Assembly (NCBI GenBank): GCA_013202845.1
Contig: JABMPT010000001.1
Coordinates: 116,244-180,243, forward strand
DNA length: 64,000 nucleotides
Reading direction: 5' to 3'
Source of the DNA: Candidatus Woesearchaeota archaeon
Lineage (GTDB): Archaea; Nanobdellota; Nanobdellia; Woesearchaeales; GCA-2686295
The position numbers were made by a program, and so were the translations under genes. The notes beneath the pieces were generated by a model that worked only from the letters and a program-made list of their open reading frames with translations, had not been told where the DNA came from and made no database searches. Position 1 is the stretch's first letter. Each line of letters begins with the position of its first letter. Shown here piece by piece: positions 54,118-62,736 of the stretch.

Positions 54118-55584
54118 ATGCATAAAGGAATTCGGCCCGCTCATATTGGATTAATTCTCGGAGATAGAACAATTGCGCCTCCAAGCCAGTTTGCATTAGC
54201 TACTTTTGGAGTTATGAGCAGGTCAGAAATAAAAGAAACATTGGAAGAGTTAGTTGAAGGAATAAAGATTGGAGCAATCAGTACTGATGACACACCGATG
54301 CTGGATTATTATGTAAAGACAGAAGCTCTCAATATGCAAACATTGGGTTTATTGGCCAGGAGAGGTCATGGAACGCATAAACTGATTTCTCAAGAAGCGA
54401 TTCTGAAAGCAGAATACAAAGATCAGGAAGCAACCCATTCAAAGAATGATGTATTTGTTTTAGAGGTTGAATCTAGAAGTCCAAGAACAGAGCCAAAGCC
54501 GAAGAGGCAGAAAAAAAGAAGGCGATTTGTACCGCACAATGATCCTAGGAAAGTAATAATCTACAGTCCTTTTGATGCAAGAAAGATTGACTTCAGAGGT
54601 GGCACACCTTATCCTGATTTTAATTTGGAAAAAGGTCATCATTGGTCTGCTGGGCAGGAAAACGAAAGATCTTATTTGGAAAGTTTGCAGGAACATGAAA
54701 GAGCACAGTTTGAGAAAAGGTTTGAAATAGTTGATTATGCAAGAGCTGCTGGATTAATAGAATTAAACAAAATAATACTGAAAGGAGATTTTCATTTAAT
54801 TGGTGGAAGCGGAGATTTGCAGGGAAGAATTCCTTTGTTGCCATTTGATTTTTCATTGATACATTCAACTGATTTGGAAGAAAGATATTCAAGGATGAAA
54901 TATGCCTTTGAAATTCTCTTGAAAAGATATTCAACTCCGAAAACAGTAAGAGTCGCATCCGGTCATGAAACAGGAAGAATAACTATGAATGATTTGGATG
55001 AGATCGTTTTTGGAAAAACAGGTTTTATTGGAAATGAAGTAAGGGATGCTTATAGAAGTGGGGATATTACAAAAGGAGTGATTCTTAATAGGAAAAATTT
55101 TGGAGAGTATAATTGGGCAGTAATACAGGCGATTGAAGAGCATTATTTTTCTCAAGGAAGAGAGTTCAAAGGATATTCTTTAGAATTTGTGAATAAGCCC
55201 GGTTTTAGAACCACCTCAATTGTTTTTGATCTTCCAGAAGAATCAGAAGAAGATTTTCAGATGAGAATAGTTTTGAGTAATAAGTTTGTTATGCCATACA
55301 TATTATATGTGAAGCCGAATCCCACAGAAAAGGATTTGAAATATGTGAAAAAAATGGATGAAGATCCGACAAAGATGGTTAACCTCCCTGCTGATAAAAC
55401 AAGATGGAAGAGAGGTTGGATTGATGCGGATTGGAGAACAGGACAAAAGGAATGCTTGTTCACATTATTCGAGCCAAATGACAGCATTCTACAAAGAGCA
55501 GATGAAATTTCCAAAAGAATGGCTTATGGAATAAATGCCTCTACCTTAAGAGATCGATATGTTGGAGTTATGAAAGGAAGGTAA
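54118..55584 (+). CDS. Hypothetical protein, 488 aa
   Basis: I do not recognise this protein. The N-terminal domain (1 to about 115) is alpha/beta; a basic linker with a KPKRQKKRRRF cluster (about 125-140) looks nucleic-acid-binding; the C-terminal 340 residues form a mixed alpha/beta domain rich in charged residues. It has no signal or membrane segment. The TATA-like ACATTTAAACAAAA lies about 26 bases before the ATG, a leaderless arrangement. It directly follows the structured RNA on the same strand; whether it binds that RNA is a guess. Confidence 0.78.
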   Translation: MHKGIRPAHIGLILGDRTIAPPSQFALATFGVMSRSEIKETLEELVEGIKIGAISTDDTPMLDYYVKTEALNMQTLGLLARRGHGTHKLISQEAILKAEYKDQEATHSKNDVFVLEVESRSPRTEPKPKRQKKRRRFVPHNDPRKVIIYSPFDARKIDFRGGTPYPDFNLEKGHHWSAGQENERSYLESLQEHERAQFEKRFEIVDYARAAGLIELNKIILKGDFHLIGGSGDLQGRIPLLPFDFSLIHSTDLEERYSRMKYAFEILLKRYSTPKTVRVASGHETGRITMNDLDEIVFGKTGFIGNEVRDAYRSGDITKGVILNRKNFGEYNWAVIQAIEEHYFSQGREFKGYSLEFVNKPGFRTTSIVFDLPEESEEDFQMRIVLSNKFVMPYILYVKPNPTEKDLKYVKKMDEDPTKMVNLPADKTRWKRGWIDADWRTGQKECLFTLFEPNDSILQRADEISKRMAYGINASTLRDRYVGVMKGR

Positions 55585-55624
55585 TATCAGAAACTCATAT
55601 AAATGCTCTTTATTTCCCATTCCT

Positions 55625-56206
55625 ATGCCTAAAAATATTGATGGTAAACTTTCTGTGGATGCTAATGAACTATATGATTTTTCTGTGGATTTGGCAGATA
55701 GGATTCTGGCAGATAATTTTAGACCTGATTTTCTGATTGCTTTGTGGAGAGGAGGAACGCCTCCTGGTATAGCTGTTCATGAAATCTTCAAGTATCTTGG
55801 TATAGAAACAGACCATATAGCTGTAAGAACTGACGGTTATGGTGATGATAATAAGTTGAAGAAAAAAATTAAGGTTTATGGATTGAATTATTTATTTGAT
55901 AATGCAGGTCCTAATAATAGATTGTTGATCATAGATGATGTTTGGGATACTGGTTCAACAATAGAGAACGTTCTAAAAAGAATTCACCATAAGATGGGAG
56001 ACCAAGCGCCCCATGATATAAAAGTTGCAACTATATACTTCAAACCGGAAGAGAATCTTACTGATATGAAACCTGACTATTATTGTGAGGAAACAGATAA
56101 GTGGGTTGTCTTCCCGCATGAACTAATGAAACTTAAAGAGCCACAAATAAAAGAAAAACATGCTGGTGTTGCATCTCTACTAAGAAAGTATGGTGCTTTT
56201 GACTAA
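55625..56206 (+). CDS. Purine-type phosphoribosyltransferase
   Basis: A 193-residue type-I phosphoribosyltransferase. The PRPP-binding loop is LLIIDDVWDTGST (about 100-112), and ALWRGGTPPG (about 39-48) supplies the pyrophosphate loop. The GPT/HPT-like layout suggests hypoxanthine, xanthine or guanine as the base, which would salvage the product of the adenosine deaminase route. TATA-like CATATAAATG about 30 bases upstream gives a leaderless mRNA. Base specificity not resolved. Confidence 0.88.
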   Translation: MPKNIDGKLSVDANELYDFSVDLADRILADNFRPDFLIALWRGGTPPGIAVHEIFKYLGIETDHIAVRTDGYGDDNKLKKKIKVYGLNYLFDNAGPNNRLLIIDDVWDTGSTIENVLKRIHHKMGDQAPHDIKVATIYFKPEENLTDMKPDYYCEETDKWVVFPHELMKLKEPQIKEKHAGVASLLRKYGAFD

Positions 56207-56207
56207 A

Positions 56208-56300
56208 TCACATATTCTTTATTATTGCATCTGCAAACTCAGAACATTTTAGAAGTGTGGCTCCTGTCATCTGTCTTTTCAAATCATATTTCTCTCTTAT
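56208..56300 (-). pseudogene. icd: 3' remnant of an isocitrate dehydrogenase gene
   Basis: On the minus strand 30 open codons end in TGATLLKCSEFADAIIKNM and a stop. This is nearly the same as the C-terminus of NADP-isocitrate dehydrogenases of the Escherichia coli type (GAKLLKCSEFGDAIIENM). Upstream the frame is closed by a stop at 56301-56303 and nothing recognisable continues. It is the leftover tail of a lost TCA-cycle gene, directly beyond the stop of the phosphoribosyltransferase gene. Confidence 0.75.
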
Positions 56301-56411
56301 TTAACCTCTTTCGGTGTAAAAAACCCTAAAAAAGGAAAAATTAATATAAGATAAAGTTCAAAATAGTATACAGAGATAGATTATCAGTGAAATTTTAGAG
56401 TCTGGTCGACG

Positions 56412-57263
56412 ATGAAAAGATTAGCAGGAATTGTTTCCGTATTATTAGTAAGTTCTTTCTTGCATTATAGTTTGAGAGCTGCAGAGCCTTCTATAGTTGA
56501 AGAGACTGTAAAGCCATTTGAAATACCTGTTGAAGAAGTAGTGGTCAATGGTATGAAGTTCGCTACAGAAGAAACTCTTAACAATCTAAGGAACACTTAC
56601 TCAGATACTTCAAAGCCTTTTCAGGAGACATTTGAGCTTTACAAGACTTTCATCACAGACTTCAAGATAGGAGAAGTCTCTGTGAGTGAAGGAGATAATG
56701 CGGTGGTGAGCATGGACCTCTTAGGAGTAGAAAGAAGCTATGGTTTCTCACAACCAACCGATACTACTAGTTTGGAAAAAAGAATATCTAATCCTTGGGA
56801 AAAATATGAAAGTCTAGTGAGAGATGGATTTGTTCAGCTTTTTGATTATAGTTCTAGTAAACCAAGAGATGCAAAAAAAGCTCTTAAAGATAGTTCAAAA
56901 CAAATCCCTGGGATGACACTGCTTCAGGCAATGAATACTAGCTTAGCAGGAAACGCGATGGATATAAAACAAGTTGTGCTCTTTGGAGAACAATACAATT
57001 TGGAAGGTCGTTTGGATTCTTATTTGATAAATGCTGATAAGAATTTATGGCTCTACACTGCTAGCTGGCTTGTAAAACCTGGTGAAGAACTTATACGCTT
57101 CAATTATTGCGCAGTTATGGGCATAGTCGAAAACAACCGTTTTTTACCTATATATGGAGAAATCGGATTAACTATCGATTTAAAAGTAAAAGAGTTTAAT
57201 ATTGAACCATACGCTTGTCTGCCTGAAGAAAAGACTAAAACCAGTCTTGCTAGCGTATTCTAA
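56412..57263 (+). CDS. Secreted hypothetical protein, 283 aa
   Basis: A signal peptide (about 4-23: LAGIVSVLLVSSFLHYSL, then cleavage near RAAEP) precedes a 260-residue mixed alpha/beta domain with two Cys (about 236 and 269). No known motif. It may be periplasm-like or surface-bound. Upstream lies a TATA-like AAAATAGTATAC. Stands alone before purA. Confidence 0.7.
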   Translation: MKRLAGIVSVLLVSSFLHYSLRAAEPSIVEETVKPFEIPVEEVVVNGMKFATEETLNNLRNTYSDTSKPFQETFELYKTFITDFKIGEVSVSEGDNAVVSMDLLGVERSYGFSQPTDTTSLEKRISNPWEKYESLVRDGFVQLFDYSSSKPRDAKKALKDSSKQIPGMTLLQAMNTSLAGNAMDIKQVVLFGEQYNLEGRLDSYLINADKNLWLYTASWLVKPGEELIRFNYCAVMGIVENNRFLPIYGEIGLTIDLKVKEFNIEPYACLPEEKTKTSLASVF

Positions 57264-57366
57264 AAATAAACTACTTTTGAATGCTTATAGATAGAAACTT
57301 ATATATAGTATTTGATATTCTTAGTTCAAGGAGTTTTAGAGGTGAAGAAACTTATAAGGTGGTAGT

Positions 57367-58656
57367 ATGGTCTTGGCGTTTGCAGTAGTAGGCGCACAGT
57401 GGGGTGATGAGGCAAAGGGATCAACAATTGATGACATTATTTCTCTTTTGGAAGGAAAAGGTGCTAATATTCGTTTTCAAGGGGGCGGAAATGCAGGCCA
57501 CACTGTCTTAGGAAAATATTTTTTTCATCAGCTACCAAGCACTATTGTCAGGAAAGATGTTTTTTCATTTTCTGACTCTGGCGTTTTGTTGTCTCCTATA
57601 GATTTGATTGGGGAGATAGAATATGCTAGGGAAAATGGTTTTTCTGTAACTCCTGAGAATTATGGTATATCCTCTACTGCTACAATAACTCTTGATTATC
57701 ATATAGAGGCAGACAAGCAGCCTGATGATAGAGAACATACTTCAACTGCCAAAGGAATTAGTCCTACTGCGGGAGATAAATATTATAGGACTGGAATGAA
57801 ATTGGCAACATTTCTAAACGCTGACTCAATGACTGAGCGTTTGTATCAACTATTTCCTGATGGTGATGTAATATTTCCTAGTCATAGTCCTGTACCTAAC
57901 CAGCCAATCGAGAGATTTGTTGACTACTATGAACCTGCGCGTGAACTCTTGAAACCTTTTATGATGCTGAGGTCAGATGTTATCTCAGATTCAAAGTTTG
58001 ACTGGATTAGCTTTGAAGGAGCTCAGGGTTTTGGATTGGATGTGGATCATGGTGCTTATCATGGAACATCAAGTAGTCATCCTGCAAATCCACCTTCAAT
58101 GGTCCAGTTTGTAATTGGTGTATTCAAAGCATATCTCAGCAGTGTTGGCATTGCTAACAGGTATTTTATAACTCAGATGACCGAGAAGATAGATGACAAA
58201 CAATTACAAGATATTATAAGAGATGATGTTGGAGAGTATGGAACAACAACTCATAAACCTAGGCGTATAGGTTGGTTTGATGCAGTTTATGGAAGACATG
58301 CAATGAAGACAACACCATTGACACATACAGTCTTGAGTTGCCTTGATAAGATGGAAGTATTTGGAAAAATGGGTTTACCAATCAAAGTTGCTATTGCCTA
58401 TGAAGTTAATGGAAGAGCATATGAGAACTGGCAAGCAGCATTTGATAATATTCCTTCTGTTAAAGATGCAATACCTATTTATCATGAAATGGATTCATGG
58501 TCGAGAACCTTCATAGATGGTGAACTTAATCCAAAAGCTCATGCATACGTTGATTTTCTAGAAGAACAATTAAACATGAGATTTATGATGGTAAGACATG
58601 GACCAGACAGAGGGGATAATACATTGCATTCTAATCCATTCAAAGAAGTAGCTTAA
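57367..58656 (+). CDS. purA: Adenylosuccinate synthetase
   Basis: A 429-residue enzyme of the IMP-to-AMP branch (IMP, aspartate and GTP to adenylosuccinate). The catalytic loop reads WGDEAKGS (12-19): the catalytic Asp14 and Lys17 stay, but the usual GDEGKGK has Ala for the second Gly and Ser for the last Lys. QGGGNAGHTV (usually GGNNAGHTV) holds the catalytic His, STAKGISPTAGDK the IMP loop, and GPDRGDN ends the protein. Many loops are divergent, so this is an unusual branch of the family. Length is bacterial-like, longer than the 340 residues common in archaea. GGTGG lies before the ATG. Confidence 0.9.
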   Translation: MVLAFAVVGAQWGDEAKGSTIDDIISLLEGKGANIRFQGGGNAGHTVLGKYFFHQLPSTIVRKDVFSFSDSGVLLSPIDLIGEIEYARENGFSVTPENYGISSTATITLDYHIEADKQPDDREHTSTAKGISPTAGDKYYRTGMKLATFLNADSMTERLYQLFPDGDVIFPSHSPVPNQPIERFVDYYEPARELLKPFMMLRSDVISDSKFDWISFEGAQGFGLDVDHGAYHGTSSSHPANPPSMVQFVIGVFKAYLSSVGIANRYFITQMTEKIDDKQLQDIIRDDVGEYGTTTHKPRRIGWFDAVYGRHAMKTTPLTHTVLSCLDKMEVFGKMGLPIKVAIAYEVNGRAYENWQAAFDNIPSVKDAIPIYHEMDSWSRTFIDGELNPKAHAYVDFLEEQLNMRFMMVRHGPDRGDNTLHSNPFKEVA

Positions 58657-58717
58657 TTTTTTTTCTTTTTCTAATTTTAGTCTAAATACTTTTAAAACCT
58701 CTTTAATTTCTGGTCGT

Positions 58718-58942
58718 ATGAGCATGGCAAAAGATAGAGAAAGGTTGAATGATTTGATATTGCAGGCAGATGCGGCTATGCACAATGCTATCCACTTAGG
58801 AGATGGATCCAGTTTTAGAGTATCTGTTGGTGATGATGATATTTCTTTAATGTTAAATTATGGCGCAATGGTTATGAATCTTGAAGGTGACTATAAAAGG
58901 GCTGTGCGATACAAAGGATGTGATTTTGTTTCTTTATCTTAA
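58718..58942 (+). CDS. Hypothetical protein, 74 aa
   Basis: Unrecognised small acidic protein: an N-terminal helix (about 4-25) and a beta-rich end (FRVSVGDDDISLMLNYG). An ATG six bases downstream is an alternative start. TATA-like CTTTTAAAACC about 30 bases upstream. Lies between purA and the Asn-synthetase/Dph6 fusion gene. Confidence 0.6.
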   Translation: MSMAKDRERLNDLILQADAAMHNAIHLGDGSSFRVSVGDDDISLMLNYGAMVMNLEGDYKRAVRYKGCDFVSLS

Positions 58943-58984
58943 ACATAAACAACCTTTTTAAAATAAAATCCTTTCTTTTGATTT

Positions 58985-60916
58985 ATGTGTGGAATTATAG
59001 GTGTATTTGGAAGAGAGAATTCTTTGAAAGTAGATTTTGTTTCAGATTGTAATATATATAACTGGAAAGAGTTAAACAAGAAGTATCGCTTCGAAGCAGA
59101 AAACGACTCTGAATTATTATTTAACTTGCTGCAAAAAGAAGGACTTAAAGCTTTGGATGAACTTGACGGTGTTTATGCCTTTGCTTTTCGTTCAAAAAAC
59201 AAATTATTGATTGCAAGAGATATTGTCGGTGTCAAACCTGTTTGGTATAATCACTCAGATGGTTTCTGCTTTGCATCAGAGAAAAAAGAACTTGAGAAAT
59301 TAGGCATTATAAATATTAATGAGTTGAACCCTAGAGAAATTATAGAGTATGATTTGGATAAAGACAGGTTAAAGTTTATTGAAAGAGAATTTTTCTCAAT
59401 AAAACCTGAGCATAAAGAAATTATAGAGATATTATCCAGAAAACTTGAATTGAAAATAAAAGAAGCGATTTCTAAAAGGATCCCCAAGAGAAAGTTTGGA
59501 ATATTATTCTCTGGCGGAATTGATTCAACTGTTTTAGCTTTGCTCATGAAAAAATTCAAGCAGGATTTCACTTGCTACACAGCTGCATTGGATGATCCTA
59601 ATCTGAAAGAGCCACAGGACTTGACTTATGCAAAGAAAGTTGCAAAAGATTTAGGGTTGAAACTTAGAGTCATAAAGATAAAGCTTTCAGATGTTGAGAA
59701 ATACCTGAAAAAGATTGTTCCATTAATAGAGGATCCTAATGTTGTAAAGGTCGGTGTTGCTCTGACTTTATATGTGGCATGTGAAAAAGCAATGAAAGAC
59801 GGCTGCAAAGTCATATTCTCAGGACTTGGAAGTGAGGAAATATTTGCTGGCTATCAAAGACATAAGGAATCCATCAATGTGAACAATGAATGCGTTTCTG
59901 GTCTATTAAAAATGTATGAAAGGGATTTGTACAGGGACGACGTGGTCACAATGTATAATAAATTAGAGTTGAGAGTTCCTTTTTTGGATAAGACCTTGGT
60001 TGATTATTCCTTGAAGATTCCTGGAAAGTATAAATTAGTATATGGTCATGAGAAGTATATTTTAAGACTTGTTGCAAAGAACTTTGGATTAAAAGATGAA
60101 TTTGCAATGAGAAAAAAGAAAGCGGCGCAGTATGGTTCTAATTTTCATAAAGCAATACAGAAATTAACAAATAAAAATAAGTTTAAGAGGAAATCAGAGT
60201 ATCTAAAGACTTTCTACCCAACACACAATGTTAAACTTGGAGCTCTAATAAGTTCAGGAAAAGATAGTGTTTACGCAATGTACACTATGATGAAGCAGAA
60301 TTATTTAGTTGAATGTATGATAACTTTGGAAAGCAAGAACTTGGATTCCTACATGTTTCACACTCCGACGATAGAACTAGTTAAATTACAATCAGAAGCA
60401 ACAGGGATTCCTTTGGTAACATATACAACCAAAGGCGAAAAAGAGAAAGAACTAGATGATTTGAAAGCAGCTATAAAGAAAGCAAAAGAAAAGCATAAGA
60501 TTGAAGGTATTATCACAGGGGCATTGTTTTCAAACTATCAACGGAAACGTATTGAAAAAATAGCTGATTCATTATCGTTAAAGATATTCAATCCTTTATG
60601 GCACATCAACCAAGAAACAGAGATGAGAGAAATAGTTAGAGAAGGATTCACTTTCATAATGAGCAAGGTTGCTGCAGATGGTTTGAACAAGTCTTGGTTG
60701 AACAAGTCAATCACAAACAAGGAAATAGATGATTTGGTCAAACTGAGCGAGAAGATAGGCATGAACATCGCTGGCGAAGGCGGAGAGTTTGAAACTTTAG
60801 TCTTGGATGGGCCAATATTCAACAAGAAAATAAATATAAAAAAGTCAAGAATCATGGAAGAAGATGAGAATACAGCAACATTAATGATTGAAAAAGCTGA
60901 ATTATTAGAGAAATAA
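58985..60916 (+). CDS. Asparagine synthetase-like protein fused to a Dph6-type (diphthine-ammonia ligase) domain
   Basis: A 643-residue fusion. Residues 1-110 are an Ntn glutaminase with Cys2, but about 50 residues including the HRGPD segment are missing and NGEIYN is DCNIYN. Residues 150-400 form the Asn-synthetase ATP-pyrophosphatase with SGGIDS (176-181) and FSGLGSEEIFAGY. Residues 415-643 match archaeal Dph6/MJ0570-type ATP pyrophosphatases: ISSGKDS (422-428), GALFSNYQRKRIE, PLWH and GEGGEFETLVLDGP. Dph6 amidates diphthine on elongation factor 2 with ammonia. The fusion could couple amide-nitrogen chemistry of both halves, but the altered glutaminase may not work, so free ammonia may be used. 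TATA-like CTTTTTAAAATAAAA upstream; leaderless. Confidence 0.88.
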   Translation: MCGIIGVFGRENSLKVDFVSDCNIYNWKELNKKYRFEAENDSELLFNLLQKEGLKALDELDGVYAFAFRSKNKLLIARDIVGVKPVWYNHSDGFCFASEKKELEKLGIININELNPREIIEYDLDKDRLKFIEREFFSIKPEHKEIIEILSRKLELKIKEAISKRIPKRKFGILFSGGIDSTVLALLMKKFKQDFTCYTAALDDPNLKEPQDLTYAKKVAKDLGLKLRVIKIKLSDVEKYLKKIVPLIEDPNVVKVGVALTLYVACEKAMKDGCKVIFSGLGSEEIFAGYQRHKESINVNNECVSGLLKMYERDLYRDDVVTMYNKLELRVPFLDKTLVDYSLKIPGKYKLVYGHEKYILRLVAKNFGLKDEFAMRKKKAAQYGSNFHKAIQKLTNKNKFKRKSEYLKTFYPTHNVKLGALISSGKDSVYAMYTMMKQNYLVECMITLESKNLDSYMFHTPTIELVKLQSEATGIPLVTYTTKGEKEKELDDLKAAIKKAKEKHKIEGIITGALFSNYQRKRIEKIADSLSLKIFNPLWHINQETEMREIVREGFTFIMSKVAADGLNKSWLNKSITNKEIDDLVKLSEKIGMNIAGEGGEFETLVLDGPIFNKKINIKKSRIMEEDENTATLMIEKAELLEK

Positions 60917-60924
60917 ATTTGAAA

Positions 60925-61488
60925 TTATTCAACCAGATATCTTTTTATTGGGACTTCTGTTTCATCAAATTCCTTTACTGGAATAGTATTAGGATCTGAT
61001 AATAATTCTTCAATTCGATTTTTTAGTGTTTCTGTGTTTTGATTATCTGTTGATTCAACAGGTTTACCAATATCAATGAATTGAGTTCCTCCTTCGTCGA
61101 CTTGGACTTCATATACAAGTCTTACACCTAATTCTTCTTTTTCATTTGCAAACAATTCATAAACAAATAGTGATTCGCCATTTTCTTTTTTTTGGAAGTA
61201 AAAAGCCTCTATGTCTACATAGTCTGAATCGGGATCATAAACTCCGTTCTGGTTGCAATCTGTAACAGATATCCCAACTTGTCCTATTTTACCACCATCT
61301 TCAGTTCTTAGAGAAACATATACTTTTGATTTTTGTTCAGAAGAATCTTTGCTCACTGGATTTTGGAGGGCTAATTGTATGTATTTGTTTGTAGAATTTC
61401 CAAGAGTTAACTCTTCAAGTCCCTGAGCTATGACGTTTGAGTTCATAACTGTTGTTAATATCAAAATGCTGGTCAAAGTTTTTAACAT
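60925..61488 (-). CDS. Secreted hypothetical protein, 187 aa
   Basis: A signal peptide (about 2-20, ending SNVIAQG) precedes a beta-rich domain with many Glu/Asp/Val. The acidic segment DCNQNGVYDPDSDYVD (about 83-98) is like an EF-hand/dockerin calcium loop. No known family. TATA-like CATTTAAATACC lies about 25 bases upstream, and the ACTACT element copy D just beyond it. Confidence 0.7.
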   Translation of the reverse strand: MLKTLTSILILTTVMNSNVIAQGLEELTLGNSTNKYIQLALQNPVSKDSSEQKSKVYVSLRTEDGGKIGQVGISVTDCNQNGVYDPDSDYVDIEAFYFQKKENGESLFVYELFANEKEELGVRLVYEVQVDEGGTQFIDIGKPVESTDNQNTETLKNRIEELLSDPNTIPVKEFDETEVPIKRYLVE

Positions 61489-61533
61489 TTTACTGTTGTT
61501 TGTTAAGAGAGGTATTTAAATGTTTCGTTTTTA

Positions 61534-61549
61534 ACTACTGTTAAGTGGT
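61534..61549. promoter_or_regulatory. ACTACT element, copy D
   Basis: ACTACTGTTAAGTGGT between the divergent secreted-protein gene (ending leftward) and the MscS gene. It sits about 13 bases upstream of the leftward TATA box and about 20 bases upstream of the rightward one, so it is placed for activation or BRE-side repression rather than start-site blocking. Confidence 0.45.
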
Positions 61550-61599
61550 TATCTATTCTCTTCGCAAGATTTATATAACTCCTTCTATTATTAGGGTCT

Positions 61600-62157
61600 A
61601 TGGCATTAACAGATTCACTGGTGCAATTAAGCCAGATATTTGTGGAAAATAAGGTTCTGGTTAAATTAGTCACAGCTATAATAATACTATTAATTGGTTT
61701 CATAATCGGAAGGATCGTAGGACAGATAATCCTGAAGCTTCTAAAAGAGATAGAGTTTGACAAGACAATAAAGAAAGCTACCGGTTATCAGCATGCTCTT
61801 TCAAAGAAAATATCAAAGATTGTTTCATACTTAATCTATTTCATGGCTGTACTAATGGCTTTGGAAAGCATAGGATTAACACCTTTTGTGCTGAACATGA
61901 TAATGTTCATTGTTTTAGTAATAGTTGCTATCTCTATTTTATTAGCAATAAAGGACTTTGTTCCAAATTTCATAGCAGGTTATTCTGTTAGGAGAAAAGG
62001 ATTATTCAGAGTTGGCAGTAAGATAAAGGTTGGCAATGTGGAAGGCAAAATAATCAAGATAAGTCTTTTGGATACACATGTGGAAACAACAAAGAAAGAC
62101 TTGATGGTAGTTCCTAATTCTTATTTCATAAAGAACTTAGTGGTAAAGAAAAAATAA
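61600..62157 (+). CDS. Small MscS-family mechanosensitive channel
   Basis: A 185-residue MscS-type protein with three membrane helices (about 21-43, 67-84 and 95-118). The third is followed by the pore/beta-domain text FVPNFIAGYSVRRKGLFRVGSKIKVG and the end VPNSYFIKNLVVKK. It is shorter than E. coli MscS (286 residues): the C-terminal alpha-beta cytoplasmic domain is missing, as in many archaeal short forms. Such channels release solutes on hypo-osmotic shock. TATA-like GATTTATATAAC about 30 bases upstream. Confidence 0.9.
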   Translation: MALTDSLVQLSQIFVENKVLVKLVTAIIILLIGFIIGRIVGQIILKLLKEIEFDKTIKKATGYQHALSKKISKIVSYLIYFMAVLMALESIGLTPFVLNMIMFIVLVIVAISILLAIKDFVPNFIAGYSVRRKGLFRVGSKIKVGNVEGKIIKISLLDTHVETTKKDLMVVPNSYFIKNLVVKKK

Positions 62158-62397
62158 TTATTGCAATTTTTCTAACATGCTTGCAATTCCCCATATCTGG
62201 GTTCTGATGAATGTCGGCAAGTTTATGTCGCTAGATATCTCGTCCAACTCGTTCAAAGACTTGTTTACTTTCAAAGACATATCTGCATCTCCCTTCAAGT
62301 AAGTTACCATGTTAGAAACCTTTAGTTTTATGTTTTTTGGTAGAGAGATATCCTGTTCAAGATCTTTCAAAGCACTGATTACTTCTTTTAACTCCAT
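62158..62397 (-). CDS. UPF0147 family protein
   Basis: A 79-residue all-helical archaeal protein that matches UPF0147 in full: LPKNIKLKV, then LPTFIRTQIWGIASMLE near the end. Function unknown, but the gene is a conserved companion of prefoldin beta and ribosomal protein L37Ae. Last gene of the leftward cluster. Confidence 0.9.
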   Translation of the reverse strand: MELKEVISALKDLEQDISLPKNIKLKVSNMVTYLKGDADMSLKVNKSLNELDEISSDINLPTFIRTQIWGIASMLEKLQ

Positions 62398-62403
62398 TCT
62401 TAA

Positions 62404-62736
62404 TCACTTTTTATTTTTACCAATCTCGTCCATCACTTCTTTTTGAAGCTTATCGGCATTTTCACGCATGCTCTTTTCTTGCTTGTCTATGGATTTCAAC
62501 CTTAACTCAATCATCTCTTTCTTAGAATTAAGATCTTCCTCAATTTTTTTCTTGTCAGTCTTAACCATTATATTGCCGACAATCCTATGTGCTTCTTTAG
62601 AATGTGAAAGTTCTTTTAAGGCATTCTCTATTTCTACAATTTGGGACTGGAACTGCTGTTTCTGAGATAGAAATTTTTGCATGTTCTGCTCATGCATCTG
62701 CAGTTCTGCTATTTTTTCTTCGGTTTTTGCATCCAT
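62404..62736 (-). CDS. pfdB: Prefoldin beta subunit
   Basis: A 110-residue prefoldin beta chain. Two long coiled-coil helices flank the short beta-hairpin with HRIVGNIMVKTD (about 50-61). The alpha2-beta4 hexamer hands unfolded proteins to the thermosome. It overlaps the end of pcc1 by 28 bases, suggesting coupled translation. The alpha subunit gene is not in the window. Confidence 0.95.
   Translation of the reverse strand: MDAKTEEKIAELQMHEQNMQKFLSQKQQFQSQIVEIENALKELSHSKEAHRIVGNIMVKTDKKKIEEDLNSKKEMIELRLKSIDKQEKSMRENADKLQKEVMDEIGKNKK

Noticed and set aside
57367..58656. Phage-type PurZ (2-aminoadenylosuccinate synthetase)
   Set aside because: PurZ replaces the catalytic Asp of the P-loop; here Asp14 is kept.
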